NCBI RefSeq assembly: GCF_006438725.1
Contig: NZ_RCZD01000019.1
Coordinates: 1 to 64,000 of the forward strand
Length of the DNA stretch: 64,000 bases
From: Ewingella americana
GTDB taxonomy: Bacteria > Pseudomonadota > Gammaproteobacteria > Enterobacterales > Enterobacteriaceae
Direction: 5' to 3'
Both the position numbers and the translations under genes were made by a program. Under the pieces are notes generated by a model. The model was not told the DNA's origin. It did not search any database and worked only from the letters and a program-made list of their open reading frames with translations. The stretch's first letter is position 1; the number at the start of each line of letters is the position of its first letter. This document shows positions 20,246 to 29,365 of the stretch, piece after piece.

Positions 20246-21204
20246 ATGTGCTCATTACCGGGGCGTCCGGTTTCATTGGCAGTGCGTTTTTAAAACGCTT
20301 CGCCGCGTTAAACACCGTCTCGCTGTACGGTGTTGGCCGGCAACACATCAATGATTTCCCCGTCTCTGTCCGCTACGCCGCGCTGGCGCTTGATAAGCTG
20401 GAACAGCTTGACGTAACGCCTGATGTGGTGATTCATGCTGCCGGTCGGGCCTCCCCTTGGGGAACGCCGCAAGAGTACTATCGGGACAATGTTGAGACCA
20501 CTCAGCATGTCCTGGATTTTTGTAACCGTCGCGGCTTACCTCGCCTGATTTTTATTTCCAGCGCGGCGGTTTATGCTCGTTTTGAACATCAGTTCAAATT
20601 ACGTGAGAGCGACCCTGTTGGCCCGGTATTTACCAGCCAGTATGGTCTGAGCAAGTATCAGGCGGAACGGCGGGTAGCCGGATATCAGGGTGAAAAAACG
20701 ATTCTTCGCCCCTGTGCCATATTCGGCCCAGGCGATCGCTTGCTTTTCCCTCCGCTGATGGCGGCTGCAAAAAAGAAACGTCTGGTACAGCTGTTAAGTG
20801 ATGGCACGAAGGCACAGGCCGATATTATGCATATAGACACCCTGTGCGATTACCTGATGAGCGCAGTGACGCACCCTCAGTTACAGCCGTGTTATAACCT
20901 CTCATCCCATTGTCCGCTAGAGACGTCGGCACTGTTAGACGAGATTTTACAGCAGCTTGCGTTACCTTTACCCGATAAAACCATGCGAGTCAGTACCGCA
21001 CTGCGTTTCGCGGGTATTTTGGAAGGGTTTTGGCGTTGGCTGCCACTTGCTGGCGAACCTCCCATTACTCGTTTTGGTGTTGGGGTGTTTGGGTATTCTG
21101 CCACTCTTGATGTGACGCGTATGCTGGAGGACTTTGGACCACCGTCGGCGAATTTACGCCAGAGTCTGCGGGATTTCTTACGGGTCTACCGGGCGATGAA
21201 ATGA
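20242..21204 (+). CDS. Second extended SDR (NAD-dependent epimerase/dehydratase family)
   Basis: I place the start at GTG 20,242, which overlaps the previous stop and has GGAAG 7 nt upstream; a longer in-frame start at 20,191 would add residues before the cofactor loop with no family support. The protein (320 aa) opens with ITGASGFIGSAF and carries YGLSKYQAE as the catalytic YxxxK. AAGRASPWG followed by DNVETT is the same block seen in the first SDR of this operon, so the two are distant paralogues of OleD-like type. A second reduction, or a sugar or polyol oxidation, is possible. Confidence 0.82.
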   Translation: MNVLITGASGFIGSAFLKRFAALNTVSLYGVGRQHINDFPVSVRYAALALDKLEQLDVTPDVVIHAAGRASPWGTPQEYYRDNVETTQHVLDFCNRRGLPRLIFISSAAVYARFEHQFKLRESDPVGPVFTSQYGLSKYQAERRVAGYQGEKTILRPCAIFGPGDRLLFPPLMAAAKKKRLVQLLSDGTKAQADIMHIDTLCDYLMSAVTHPQLQPCYNLSSHCPLETSALLDEILQQLALPLPDKTMRVSTALRFAGILEGFWRWLPLAGEPPITRFGVGVFGYSATLDVTRMLEDFGPPSANLRQSLRDFLRVYRAMK

Positions 21205-22331
21205 TGACGTTGATCGTTGTGATCTGGCTGATGATTTTTAGTTTTAAACTCTTCTTTGCATTGCGCATTTTGCGTGCCGCTGACAAAAAAATCGCCGGTA
21301 ATATCGACAATGTCACCATACTTCAGCCGATACTCAGTGGTGACCCGGCCCTGGAGTCGGTTTTAGAGATGAATCTGCGAACACTGTCTGGGGTGCACTT
21401 TGTTTGGCTGATCGACCGTGATGATGCTGAGGCTGGGGAAATCACTGCGCGACTTAAGCAGCACTATCCTGAGCACGACATTCAGATAGGTTGGTATCCA
21501 CCGGCACCTGAAGGGATAAATCCTAAATTGTTTAAGCTTGAGCAGGGGAGAACATTAGTCAAGACAGAGATTGTTCTCGTGCTGGACGATGACGCTGTAC
21601 TCAGTGAGGCCGCGCTTCGGGGGATGATCGGTGAGCTTGATGATCATTCACTGGTCACTGCTTTACCCTGGTATCAGGCGGCAGAGAATATCCCTTCTCA
21701 GCTGCTGACGCAGTTCGTCAACGATAACTCCGCGTTGACCTATTTACCGCTGTTACCCTTTACTGCGCCGCTAACGATAAACGGCATGTGCTATGCATTA
21801 CCTCTCCGTGTGCTGGCGGACGCCGGTGGCTTTTCACCCATCCTGCACCACCTGACCGATGATCTGGCATTGGCCACGCTGCTGGCCCAAAACGACGTCA
21901 GGATTATCCAAAGTGCATCTCCCGTACGGGTACAGACCAGCGTCCCCGATACTCAGCGCTATGTGCGCCAGATGCATCGCTGGTTTTTATTCGCCACTCT
22001 GCTCATGCGTGAAAAAAGCCCGGGTGTGAATTGGGTCATTTTTATGCTTCAGGGGCTGCATCCGTTACTGCTTTGGACCCTGTTGATACTGGCCTGTGGC
22101 GGCAATACAGGGAATATCATCGTGCTGGCCACGGTATTATTGATCCGTCATTTCGGGTTACGCCGGGTTCAGCTTGCACTCTCCCGAGATATACCCGCAC
22201 ATCCGGTGCTGTCTCTGTTGTCTGAGTTATTACAGCCCGTACACCTGTTGCATGCGTTAATAAATCGCACAATTTATTGGCGTTCACGCCGATATCGAAT
22301 TTTTAGCAACGATCGTTTTCATTCGTTATGA
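21201..22331 (+). CDS. Membrane glycosyltransferase, ceramide glucosyltransferase/HpnI-like (GT2/GT21)
   Basis: A 376-aa integral membrane glycosyltransferase. An N-terminal transmembrane helix (about 1-22) is followed by a GT-A domain with a DDD metal site (LVLDDDAVLS), an HHLTDDLALA acceptor motif and QMHRW matching the QxxRW signature. Two or three hydrophobic helices form the C-terminus. The family transfers a sugar to lipids (ceramide, hopanoid, diacylglycerol). As the last gene of the operon it suggests that the product of the condensing and reducing enzymes is glycosylated at the inner membrane. ATGATG overlaps the upstream stop. Confidence 0.82.
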   Translation: MMTLIVVIWLMIFSFKLFFALRILRAADKKIAGNIDNVTILQPILSGDPALESVLEMNLRTLSGVHFVWLIDRDDAEAGEITARLKQHYPEHDIQIGWYPPAPEGINPKLFKLEQGRTLVKTEIVLVLDDDAVLSEAALRGMIGELDDHSLVTALPWYQAAENIPSQLLTQFVNDNSALTYLPLLPFTAPLTINGMCYALPLRVLADAGGFSPILHHLTDDLALATLLAQNDVRIIQSASPVRVQTSVPDTQRYVRQMHRWFLFATLLMREKSPGVNWVIFMLQGLHPLLLWTLLILACGGNTGNIIVLATVLLIRHFGLRRVQLALSRDIPAHPVLSLLSELLQPVHLLHALINRTIYWRSRRYRIFSNDRFHSL

Positions 22332-22490
22332 CGCCCCCTGTTTTGACAAAAGTGTGTTTCCCCCAGGTTTGCTCAACCTCGCCACAGCCTGATAACGAAG
22401 ATGCGCTGTCGTAAGCAGCACGGTATCAAAACGTTATAAATTAGCAGAAATTCAGCTATGTCAGAGGGCGTCTTTCGGTTGTCTGTGAAG

Positions 22491-22511
22491 GATATAGAAT
22501 ATATTCTCTAT
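22491..22511. promoter_or_regulatory. Operator-like AT palindrome before the ATPase gene
   Basis: AGAATATATTCT (22,496-22,507) is a perfect palindrome. The 21-bp window GATATA-N3-TATAT...TAT agrees with the near-palindrome at 31,804-31,824 in front of the binding-protein operon at about 15 of 21 positions. It lies about 30 bp upstream of the ABC ATPase start, so the same GntR regulator may control both ends of the transporter locus. No second gene in the 206-bp gap (22,332-22,537) is supported. Confidence 0.4.
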
Positions 22512-22537
22512 GCTTAATTATTAGCCTGGGACATGCC

Positions 22538-24166
22538 ATGACGACAGCAAGCACGCTTCTCGATATTCAGGAACTGGCGATCCATACCGCAGCAGGGCTG
22601 CCGCTGGTCAACAAGGTCTCCTTTCAGGTTAACCGGCGTGAAATCGTGGCACTGGTGGGGGGATCCGGTTCGGGTAAAACCCTGAGTTCGCTCTCTCTGC
22701 TGGGATTATTGCCGCCGGGTGTCAGCATGACCGGCGGTGAAATCTGGCTCGATGACAAAAAAATTGCCAGCCCGGATACGCATTTTGACGTGTCGGCACG
22801 CGGTAAACGCCTGGCGATGATTTTTCAGGAACCGATGACCAGCATGAATCCGGTGCTGAAAGTTGGTGAGCAAATCGCCGAAGTGCTGGTGCGTCATCAG
22901 CAGATCGGCTGGAAACAGGCGCATCGCGACGCCATCGCTTTGCTCGACCGCGTCGGGATTGTGAACCCGGAACAGCGGGCGAAGCAGTATATTCATCAGC
23001 TTTCCGGCGGTATGCGCCAGCGGGTGATGATCGCCAGCGCCATCAGTTGTAAACCTGTCATGCTGATTGCCGATGAACCGACCACCGCGCTGGATGTGAC
23101 CATTCAGGCGCAGATCCTCACGCTGTTGCAGGATTTGCAGCAGGAAATGGACATGGGCATCCTGCTTATCACCCATGATCTGAGTGTGGTGGCGCGATAT
23201 GCCGACCGCGCCTATGTCATGCATCAGGGTCATCTGGTCGAACAGGGTCCGGTCGCAGAACTGCTGACGGATCCGCAGGAACCCTACACCCGCAAACTGA
23301 TCGCGGCTTCACAGCCGGAACCTCTGCCGGAAACGGCGGCAATCAGCGTGGAGAATCCGCTGGTCCGCCTGCGTGAACTGACCAAAAGCTATCCGCACGC
23401 ACAATGGCTGCCTTTCGTGCCCGCCCGACGTCAGACCGTGCTGTTTCCCACCTCCTTTGATATCCGTCGCGGAGAAATTCTCGGGCTGATCGGTGAATCA
23501 GGATCAGGCAAAACCACGCTGGGACGCGCCATCATTGGCCTGACCGACGCTGACAGCGGCGATATCGAATTTGACGGCGTTTCCCTGACCCGCGCCAATG
23601 CCGCCACGCGGCATAAAATGCGCAGCAGGGCGCAGATTATCTTTCAGGATCCGTACGCCAGCCTGAACCCGAAAATGACCATTGGTGAACAGATTGCTGA
23701 ACCGCTGCGGGTGTACAAACTGCGGCCACCGGCGCTGATTCAGGCGCGGGTGGAAGAGTTGCTGAAACGGGTGGGGCTGGAGCCGCATCACGCCAGCCGC
23801 CTGCCCGGTGCCTTTTCCGGCGGCCAGCGTCAGCGCGTGGCCATTGCCCGTGCGCTGGCGTCAGAACCTGAATTGCTGGTGGCGGATGAAGCGGTGTCGG
23901 CGCTGGATCTCTCCGTACGCGGGCAGATACTGACCCTGCTCGATACCTTGCGTCAGCAGTTGGGTCTGACGGTGCTGTTTATCAGCCACGATCTGGCGGC
24001 GGTGAAACAGGTGTGTGACCGCGTGGTGGTGTTGTATCACGGCAACGTGGTGGAAAGCGGGGAGACGGCGCAGGTTCTGATGGCGCCGCAGCATCCTTAT
24101 ACCCAGGCTCTGCTGGCCGCCGCGCCGGATATCACGCGGGCGCTGCAACTTCGCAAAGCCAGTTAA
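22538..24166 (+). CDS. Fused double ATP-binding subunit of a peptide/opine-type ABC importer
   Basis: A 542-aa protein with two complete ABC domains, a fusion equivalent to DppD+DppF and like GsiA. First domain: Walker A GGSGSGKT, signature LSGGMRQRV, Walker [12 protein letters not shown]. Second domain: [27 protein letters not shown]. It powers the two permeases encoded at 28,450-30,211, since no other ATPase is in the locus. It is transcribed from the opposite end and its stop overlaps the stop of the rhodanese gene by 3 bp, an unusual split for such systems. A possible operator shared with the main operon lies upstream. Confidence 0.92.
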   Translation: MTTASTLLDIQELAIHTAAGLPLVNKVSFQVNRREIVALVGGSGSGKTLSSLSLLGLLPPGVSMTGGEIWLDDKKIASPDTHFDVSARGKRLAMIFQEPMTSMNPVLKVGEQIAEVLVRHQQIGWKQAHRDAIALLDRVGIVNPEQRAKQYIHQLSGGMRQRVMIASAISCKPVMLIADEPTTALDVTIQAQILTLLQDLQQEMDMGILLITHDLSVVARYADRAYVMHQGHLVEQGPVAELLTDPQEPYTRKLIAASQPEPLPETAAISVENPLVRLRELTKSYPHAQWLPFVPARRQTVLFPTSFDIRRGEILGLIGESGSGKTTLGRAIIGLTDADSGDIEFDGVSLTRANAATRHKMRSRAQIIFQDPYASLNPKMTIGEQIAEPLRVYKLRPPALIQARVEELLKRVGLEPHHASRLPGAFSGGQRQRVAIARALASEPELLVADEAVSALDLSVRGQILTLLDTLRQQLGLTVLFISHDLAAVKQVCDRVVVLYHGNVVESGETAQVLMAPQHPYTQALLAAAPDITRALQLRKAS

Positions 24167-25017
24167 CCGCCGGTCAGCAACGGCAGCTCAGGGTGTTCGG
24201 CCCATTCATGCCATGAGCCGACATACACCGCCAACTGCTGATAACCCGCCCGCTGAAGTGCGGCGTAAACCGTCGCCGCACGTGCACCGCGATGGCAATA
24301 AATGATGACCTGCCGGTCGGGCTGAAGCCCGGCTTTTACCGCCCGCTGGCGGATCGCCTGCGCACTGAGAAATGCGCCGTCCTGCACCACATCCTCCCAG
24401 AACAACAAGACCGCACCGGGAATGCGTCCGGCACGGTGGCAGCACTCGTGCGCGAACTCCCCGCTGAATTCCGTCGGGCGGCGTGCGTCAAGGATCTGCG
24501 CGCCATTGGCCTGGGCGGCAAGCACTTCATCACGCGTCGCGGTCAGACTTTTCAGGTGTACTGCCGCAGAGGCGGTGTCGGGGTTTGCGGCGCTGATCAC
24601 CGCGCTGTGGCTGGTGCCGGGCTGTAGGGGACGACCAGCCTGCGTCCAGGCGTCGAGTCCGCCGTCCAGAATGAGCGGACTGGCGATGCCGCCGAACTGC
24701 GCAAACCAGGCGCCGCGCGGGGAGCGCATGCCCACTTGCTGCTCAAAAAATACCGGCGTGACGTTGTCACTGATAGCCAGTTGCTGCCAGGCGCGATGAA
24801 ACGCGTTCGCCATGCCCTGAACCCCGGCTCCGGTGCTGTCAGGAATGAAATAATCATAAACGTTGAGATGGTGCGCGCCGGGCAAGGTTCCCGCCCGCCA
24901 CTGCGCCTGCTCGCGGACGTCAATCAGCGCAAAGGCTTCGCCATTTTTGCTGCGCGCCAGCAGTTCAGCGGCGCTGATCACCCCGTCGCGGGTCAGTGAA
25001 CCGTGATTAGTGGCCAA
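24163..25017 (-). CDS. Tandem-rhodanese sulfurtransferase
   Basis: A protein of two rhodanese domains; 284 aa if translation starts at TTG 25,017. I prefer this start because it gives the normal length of SseA/TST proteins and an 11-bp overlap with the upstream gene; in-frame ATGs further up run deep into that gene. The first domain has EAFALIDVREQAQW but no active cysteine. The second has IIYCHRGARAA, giving catalytic Cys241 (loop CHRGAR). It transfers sulfane sulfur to thiol or cyanide acceptors. Last in the minus-strand operon with a D-cysteine desulfhydrase-like enzyme, it could handle released sulfur. Confidence 0.85.
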   Translation of the reverse strand: MATNHGSLTRDGVISAAELLARSKNGEAFALIDVREQAQWRAGTLPGAHHLNVYDYFIPDSTGAGVQGMANAFHRAWQQLAISDNVTPVFFEQQVGMRSPRGAWFAQFGGIASPLILDGGLDAWTQAGRPLQPGTSHSAVISAANPDTASAAVHLKSLTATRDEVLAAQANGAQILDARRPTEFSGEFAHECCHRAGRIPGAVLLFWEDVVQDGAFLSAQAIRQRAVKAGLQPDRQVIIYCHRGARAATVYAALQRAGYQQLAVYVGSWHEWAEHPELPLLTGG

Positions 25018-26008
25018 GAGAGAGTGACTCCGTAAACAGCGGTAAAAGGGTGCCGGTACCGCATTCGGCGGCCTGTTGCAGAACCCGCGACGCGAGGGCA
25101 ATGTCGAAAACATTCAGGCCAAAGGAAGAGAAATACACGCTGTCATCCGCTGCCGGTCGCCAGCCGTCGATCAGCAGATTACTCAGGTCGGCGTCCACCC
25201 GTTGCGGCGGGAATAAACCGGCACGGTACATCTGAAACAGGCTTTTGGCGCTGGTTTCACAGAAATCTCCCCACAGATCGACCACCACGCGGGTAGCGCG
25301 GCTGATGGCCTCAAAGGTCACTTCGTGATACCCCACCTGAATCACCAGCCGGCCGGGAAGGATGGCCTCAGTGCCAAGCAAAGGCGCGGCGGCGCTGGTG
25401 CAGGTGATCACTGCATCAGCCTGCTGGGTGATGGCTTCCTCAAGATCCGTCACTCTGACCAGCGGCCACGGCAGATTTTTCGCACTGACCGGCAGTGCAG
25501 CAGCACTGCGATCCCACCAGCTTACCTGTTGCAGAGCGGGAAAAAGCTCACGCAGCATGTCGAGATGCGCCACCGCCTGCACGCCTGCGCCCAGCAACAG
25601 AATGCGTTGCACCGGACGCGGCGCGGCCAGGCGCAGGGCAATCGCGGAAACCGCCGCCGTGCGTGTGGCGGTCAGCGCACGGCTTTCGACCAGCCCGAGT
25701 GGCAGGCCGTCATCCGCGCGGTTTATCAGCGTCAGCGCCATAGCCTGCGGCAGTCCGTCCTGTGCATCCGGGCGGTGCGCGGTCCATTTCACGCCTGCGG
25801 CGTTGAAACGTCCGCCGACGCAGGCGGGCAGCGCGTAGGCTTTTCCCCGTGACGAACCGAGATCCACGTGAGTTTCCGCTGGCATCTGTGCCTGTTGCTG
25901 ACGCATGAGTGTGACAACGTCACAAACATCGTCCACCGCAGCCTGTGCCCGCGTCCCGCCGAGGCTGATCACATCCTGCTGACTCAGATAGCGAAAACCT
26001 GGGGTCAT
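25007..26008 (-). CDS. Ornithine cyclodeaminase/mu-crystallin-family protein
   Basis: A 333-aa NAD(P)-dependent protein of the OCD/mu-crystallin family. The Rossmann loop is ILLLGAGVQAVAHLDML (about residues 133-150), with the conserved AVSAIALRLAA helix before it. Family members include ornithine cyclodeaminase, alanine dehydrogenase, ketimine reductase and SbnB-type opine-like dehydrogenases, so the substrate cannot be read directly. Beside a cysteine desulfhydrase-like enzyme, a role on a cyclic ketimine or amino-acid imine is conceivable. The gene is one base from the preceding PLP-enzyme gene, clearly co-transcribed. Confidence 0.83.
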   Translation of the reverse strand: MTPGFRYLSQQDVISLGGTRAQAAVDDVCDVVTLMRQQQAQMPAETHVDLGSSRGKAYALPACVGGRFNAAGVKWTAHRPDAQDGLPQAMALTLINRADDGLPLGLVESRALTATRTAAVSAIALRLAAPRPVQRILLLGAGVQAVAHLDMLRELFPALQQVSWWDRSAAALPVSAKNLPWPLVRVTDLEEAITQQADAVITCTSAAAPLLGTEAILPGRLVIQVGYHEVTFEAISRATRVVVDLWGDFCETSAKSLFQMYRAGLFPPQRVDADLSNLLIDGWRPAADDSVYFSSFGLNVFDIALASRVLQQAAECGTGTLLPLFTESLSLGH

Positions 26009-26009
26009 G

Positions 26010-27008
26010 TTAATGCTCCAGTAATGTCTTAGCGAAAGGATACAGCGCCGGAGAACCCCCGCAGTGGACGAAAATCACCCGCGAACCGGCGCTGATTTTG
26101 CCCTGTTCAGTCAGGCTTATCAGGCCGTGCATGGCTTTGCCGGTATACACCGGATCCAACAGCACCCCTTCTGCCTGCGCGACACGGTAAATGGCGTCGA
26201 TGCCGCCCTCTGAAGGCACGCCATAAGCGGTGCCGACAAAGCTGTCCTCGATCCAGATATCCTCCGGTTGCCAGCGTTGCGGCCATTCGAGCAGGTCGGC
26301 ACAATCCTGCGCCATTGCGGAAATCCGTTCCTGAAACCATGCCGCTTTGGCACTGACGCTGATCCCGACAATTCTGGTCTCTGGCCAGTACTGACGCGCG
26401 CCGACGTACAGCCCGGCGAGCGTGCCGCCGGAGCCGGTAGGGGCGACGATAACGTCAGGCGGCGGCTGATGACGCTCCCTGAGCTGGATATCCATTTCCT
26501 CAATCGCGCGGACATACCCCAGCGCGCCGAGCGGGGTAGCACCGCCCAGCGGAATGATCAGCGCCTTTTCACCCCGTGCCTGCGCCGCCTCAGCGTGGGC
26601 GTTCATTGCCCCCTCAATCTGAGTGAAGTAGCCATCGGGATCGAGAAATTCCAGCTCGGCGCCAAACAGCTTGTCGAGCAGGAGATTGCCCTGATAGGTT
26701 TCAGGTTGATTGCCGCGCAGCACCAGCACGGGTTTCATGCCGAATTTACGTGCCGCCGCCGCCACCATCCGCGCATGGTTAGACTGGTGGCCGCCGGTGG
26801 TAATCACCACCTTGACCTGCTTATTGCAGGCGTCGGCCATCAGGTATTCCAGCTTACGGACTTTGTTACCGCCACCACCGAAACCGGTGTAATCATCACG
26901 TTTGATATCCAGCGTGATGCCCAGCGACGTCCCCAGCGCGTCAAGACGCTCGAGGGGCGTGGGGAAAAACCCCAGTGACACTCTTTCAAAATCATCTGAC
27001 TGTTTCAT
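26010..27008 (-). CDS. D-cysteine desulfhydrase/ACC deaminase-family PLP enzyme
   Basis: A 332-aa fold-type-II PLP protein. The cofactor lysine is in GFGGGGNKVRKLEYL (about residue 51), GGHQSNHARM binds the cofactor and carboxylate, and a glycine-rich PTGSGGTLAGLY loop holds the phosphate. The closest family is DcyD (D-cysteine to pyruvate, sulfide and ammonia) and ACC deaminase; separating these needs active-site alignment. The linked rhodanese favours a sulfur substrate. It sits 17 bp downstream of the M20 gene in the same operon. Confidence 0.85.
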   Translation of the reverse strand: MKQSDDFERVSLGFFPTPLERLDALGTSLGITLDIKRDDYTGFGGGGNKVRKLEYLMADACNKQVKVVITTGGHQSNHARMVAAAARKFGMKPVLVLRGNQPETYQGNLLLDKLFGAELEFLDPDGYFTQIEGAMNAHAEAAQARGEKALIIPLGGATPLGALGYVRAIEEMDIQLRERHQPPPDVIVAPTGSGGTLAGLYVGARQYWPETRIVGISVSAKAAWFQERISAMAQDCADLLEWPQRWQPEDIWIEDSFVGTAYGVPSEGGIDAIYRVAQAEGVLLDPVYTGKAMHGLISLTEQGKISAGSRVIFVHCGGSPALYPFAKTLLEH

Positions 27009-27025
27009 AATAAATAACCTGCTAA

Positions 27026-28453
27026 TTATATTGACGACTTTCCCGGGTGTTGCCGCAAAGCACCGGCGGATTCCTCCACCGGCGCAGAAAATGAGGGTTC
27101 ATGATGAAAAAAACGGATCCAGTCGGTGACCGATTGCTGGAAACGTTGCAGCCCGCGCAGGGTGACGAATTCGTTCACGCCGTGCGCATTGCCGCCGTGC
27201 CCGAGCCCGCCGAGCAGAAATGCCGGGGCCACGCGGGCAAAGGTATAAGCCGGTGCACAGCCGGGCGCCCATGGCCAGATCTGTGGCACGGCGTCCTGCG
27301 CCTGATAGCTGGCGAGCAGGGCATTGACTCCGGCGCTGCCAAAGGGGAAACGGTGTCCGGGGTAGCTGTCGTCGAGTTCCAGTTCCACGCCGGCGAACTC
27401 AGGCCGGGCCAGTGTCTGGCGGATACCGGCCAGCAACTGTTCGCCGTCGATGCCGGGCGGGACGCGCAACGCAAATTCCGCGCTGGCGCTGTGCGGAATG
27501 ACGCCGCGAGCCTCCAGCGGGTCGCTGCGGATCTCCGAAATGTTCAGCACCGCACCATTGATTAACTGTTGCAGGCAGGCCAGCGTATCGCCGCTGACGT
27601 TCAGCCGTTCGCTGTGGCGAAAACGCAGCTCATCTTTAATACTGAACTGTTCCGCCAGCGTGCGCAGCAGGGTGTTGGCCTCTTCATCTACCCGCTGGCG
27701 GGCGAGTACGCCGCTGTCGTGTGCTGGCGCGATAGCATAAAGAGCGGCAATCAGCCGCCAGAGGGGATTGGCAATCCAGTTCGAGTTACTGGCGTGGATA
27801 GCCGCGTGCGGGCCACCCCAGGCCCCGCCGCGAACCCGCAGACGGCCACCGCTCAGGCCGCTGAAACCGAGGTACACCCGTGGTTTTCCACCGCCGTATT
27901 CGCACAGCGACGGGAAAAACACCGCCGCAGCAGGTGACACCGGGCAGGGATCCTGTGCCAGATATCGGCGTAACTGGCCGCTGCCCACTTCTTCTTCACC
28001 CTCGAGAATGATCTCCAGATTGACGTCGAGTTCACCCGCATCGCACAGGGTTTTGACCGCCATTAGCATCCCAGCCAGCGGCCCTTTGTTGTTCTCCGCG
28101 CCGCGCGCCACAAAGACCGGACCGACGCCCGGCCAGTCGGAAATGCCACCGCTAAACGGCGGGAATTCCCAGCCCGCCGGGGCGGCAGGCATCACGTCAT
28201 ACATGTTGTAGAGCACCAGCGTTTTCTGTGCCTGCCGGTCGATGCGCATGTGCACCAGCGGCGGCGCGTTCTGCGCCGTTTGCTGGCTGACCGCCAAGAC
28301 CGGCATGCCGTGCAGCTCGCGGCCGATCCAGTCTTCCAGCCACTGCGCCAGCGCGCGCTGTTGTTCAGGCTGGCCGGACACGCTGGCGAACGGCGTGATG
28401 GCGGACAGCAGATCAAGCGTAGGTTGCAGCAATGGCGGGATGGAAAGCGTCAC
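27026..28453 (-). CDS. M20-family metallohydrolase-like protein with altered metal site
   Basis: A 475-aa protein of the M20 peptidase/carnosinase group. Recognisable blocks: YNMYDVMPA where most members have YGHYDVQP, RGAENNKGPLAGML where most have RGASDNKGPL, EGEEEVGSG with the catalytic and ligand glutamates, and GHGGNAHGVNE with the last histidine ligand. Thus a His ligand appears as Met and the bridging Asp as Asn. This may mark a distinct subfamily with one metal or different chemistry. It likely cleaves an imported amide or dipeptide before the PLP enzyme acts. Its start overlaps the permease stop by 4 bp. Confidence 0.82.
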   Translation of the reverse strand: MTLSIPPLLQPTLDLLSAITPFASVSGQPEQQRALAQWLEDWIGRELHGMPVLAVSQQTAQNAPPLVHMRIDRQAQKTLVLYNMYDVMPAAPAGWEFPPFSGGISDWPGVGPVFVARGAENNKGPLAGMLMAVKTLCDAGELDVNLEIILEGEEEVGSGQLRRYLAQDPCPVSPAAAVFFPSLCEYGGGKPRVYLGFSGLSGGRLRVRGGAWGGPHAAIHASNSNWIANPLWRLIAALYAIAPAHDSGVLARQRVDEEANTLLRTLAEQFSIKDELRFRHSERLNVSGDTLACLQQLINGAVLNISEIRSDPLEARGVIPHSASAEFALRVPPGIDGEQLLAGIRQTLARPEFAGVELELDDSYPGHRFPFGSAGVNALLASYQAQDAVPQIWPWAPGCAPAYTFARVAPAFLLGGLGHGGNAHGVNEFVTLRGLQRFQQSVTDWIRFFHHEPSFSAPVEESAGALRQHPGKSSI

Positions 28454-29364
28454 AGGCGGATCCTCGGGTTCAGTACCACATACAGCAGGTCGATAATCAG
28501 ATTGATGGCCACAAAGACCAGCGCCGCGAGCAGCACAATGGCCTGAACCAGCGGGAAATCGCGGTTCTGGATCGCCTGCACGGCGAGGCGGCCAATTCCT
28601 GGCCAGGCAAAGATGATCTCAGTGACCAGCGCGCCACCGAGCAGCGAAGCGAAATACATGCCCTGCACGGTGACCACCGGGATCAGCGCATTACGCAACC
28701 CGTGACGCACGACGATACGCCAGCGGCTCAGGCCTTTGGCACGGGCGGTGCGGATGTAATCTTGCTGCATGACGTCAATCAGGCTGGCGCGGATCAGCCG
28801 CGCAATAGCACTCATGTAATACGCACCGAGGCTGATGGCAGGCATCACCAGTTGGCTGGCACTGCCATAACCGCTGGACGGTAGCCAGCGCAGGTTCAGG
28901 CTGAAAACGATGATCAGCAGCAGCCCGAGCCAAAAGACCGGCACCGCCTGACCACTGAATGCCAGCAATCGGCAAAGCAAATCCCACACGCTGTTCTGAT
29001 ATAAGGCACTGACGATCCCGAGCAGCAGCCCGGCGGCGGTACTCCACAGCAGAGCGGTGACGGCTAATAGCAGGGTGGCCGGCACCCGCTGACCAATCAG
29101 CTCGGTGACCGGCTGGCTGTAACGCAGCGAATCGCCAAGATTGCCCTGCAACACGCCAGTCAGGTAGTGCCAGTATTGCCAGGTCAGCGAACGATCAAAG
29201 CCCATGCTGTGACGGAAATGCTCAATTTCCTGTTGACTCGAACCGGGCGGCATCATCACTGCCGCGGGATCGCCGGTCAGATGCAGACTGTAGAAAATCA
29301 GCAGAGAAACGCCAAACATCACCAGCACGGACTGGGCGAGGCGTTGCAGGATATAACGCAGCAT
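28450..29364 (-). CDS. ABC transporter permease, DppB/GsiC-like
   Basis: A 304-aa inner-membrane protein with six predicted helices, starting with the typical MLRYILQRLAQSV. The EAA loop contacting the ATPase is RTARAKGLSRWRIVVRHGLR, then NALIPV. It forms a heterodimer with the following permease in a peptide/nickel/opine (PepT) family importer. The gap to the DppC-like gene is 1 bp. Confidence 0.93.
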   Translation of the reverse strand: MLRYILQRLAQSVLVMFGVSLLIFYSLHLTGDPAAVMMPPGSSQQEIEHFRHSMGFDRSLTWQYWHYLTGVLQGNLGDSLRYSQPVTELIGQRVPATLLLAVTALLWSTAAGLLLGIVSALYQNSVWDLLCRLLAFSGQAVPVFWLGLLLIIVFSLNLRWLPSSGYGSASQLVMPAISLGAYYMSAIARLIRASLIDVMQQDYIRTARAKGLSRWRIVVRHGLRNALIPVVTVQGMYFASLLGGALVTEIIFAWPGIGRLAVQAIQNRDFPLVQAIVLLAALVFVAINLIIDLLYVVLNPRIRL

Positions 29365-29365
29365 A

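Noticed and set aside
16101-22331. A canonical oleABCD or aryl-polyene cluster
   Set aside because: There is no OleB-type alpha/beta hydrolase, no OleC-type ligase, and none of the ACP, dehydratase or KS-CLF genes of aryl polyenes.
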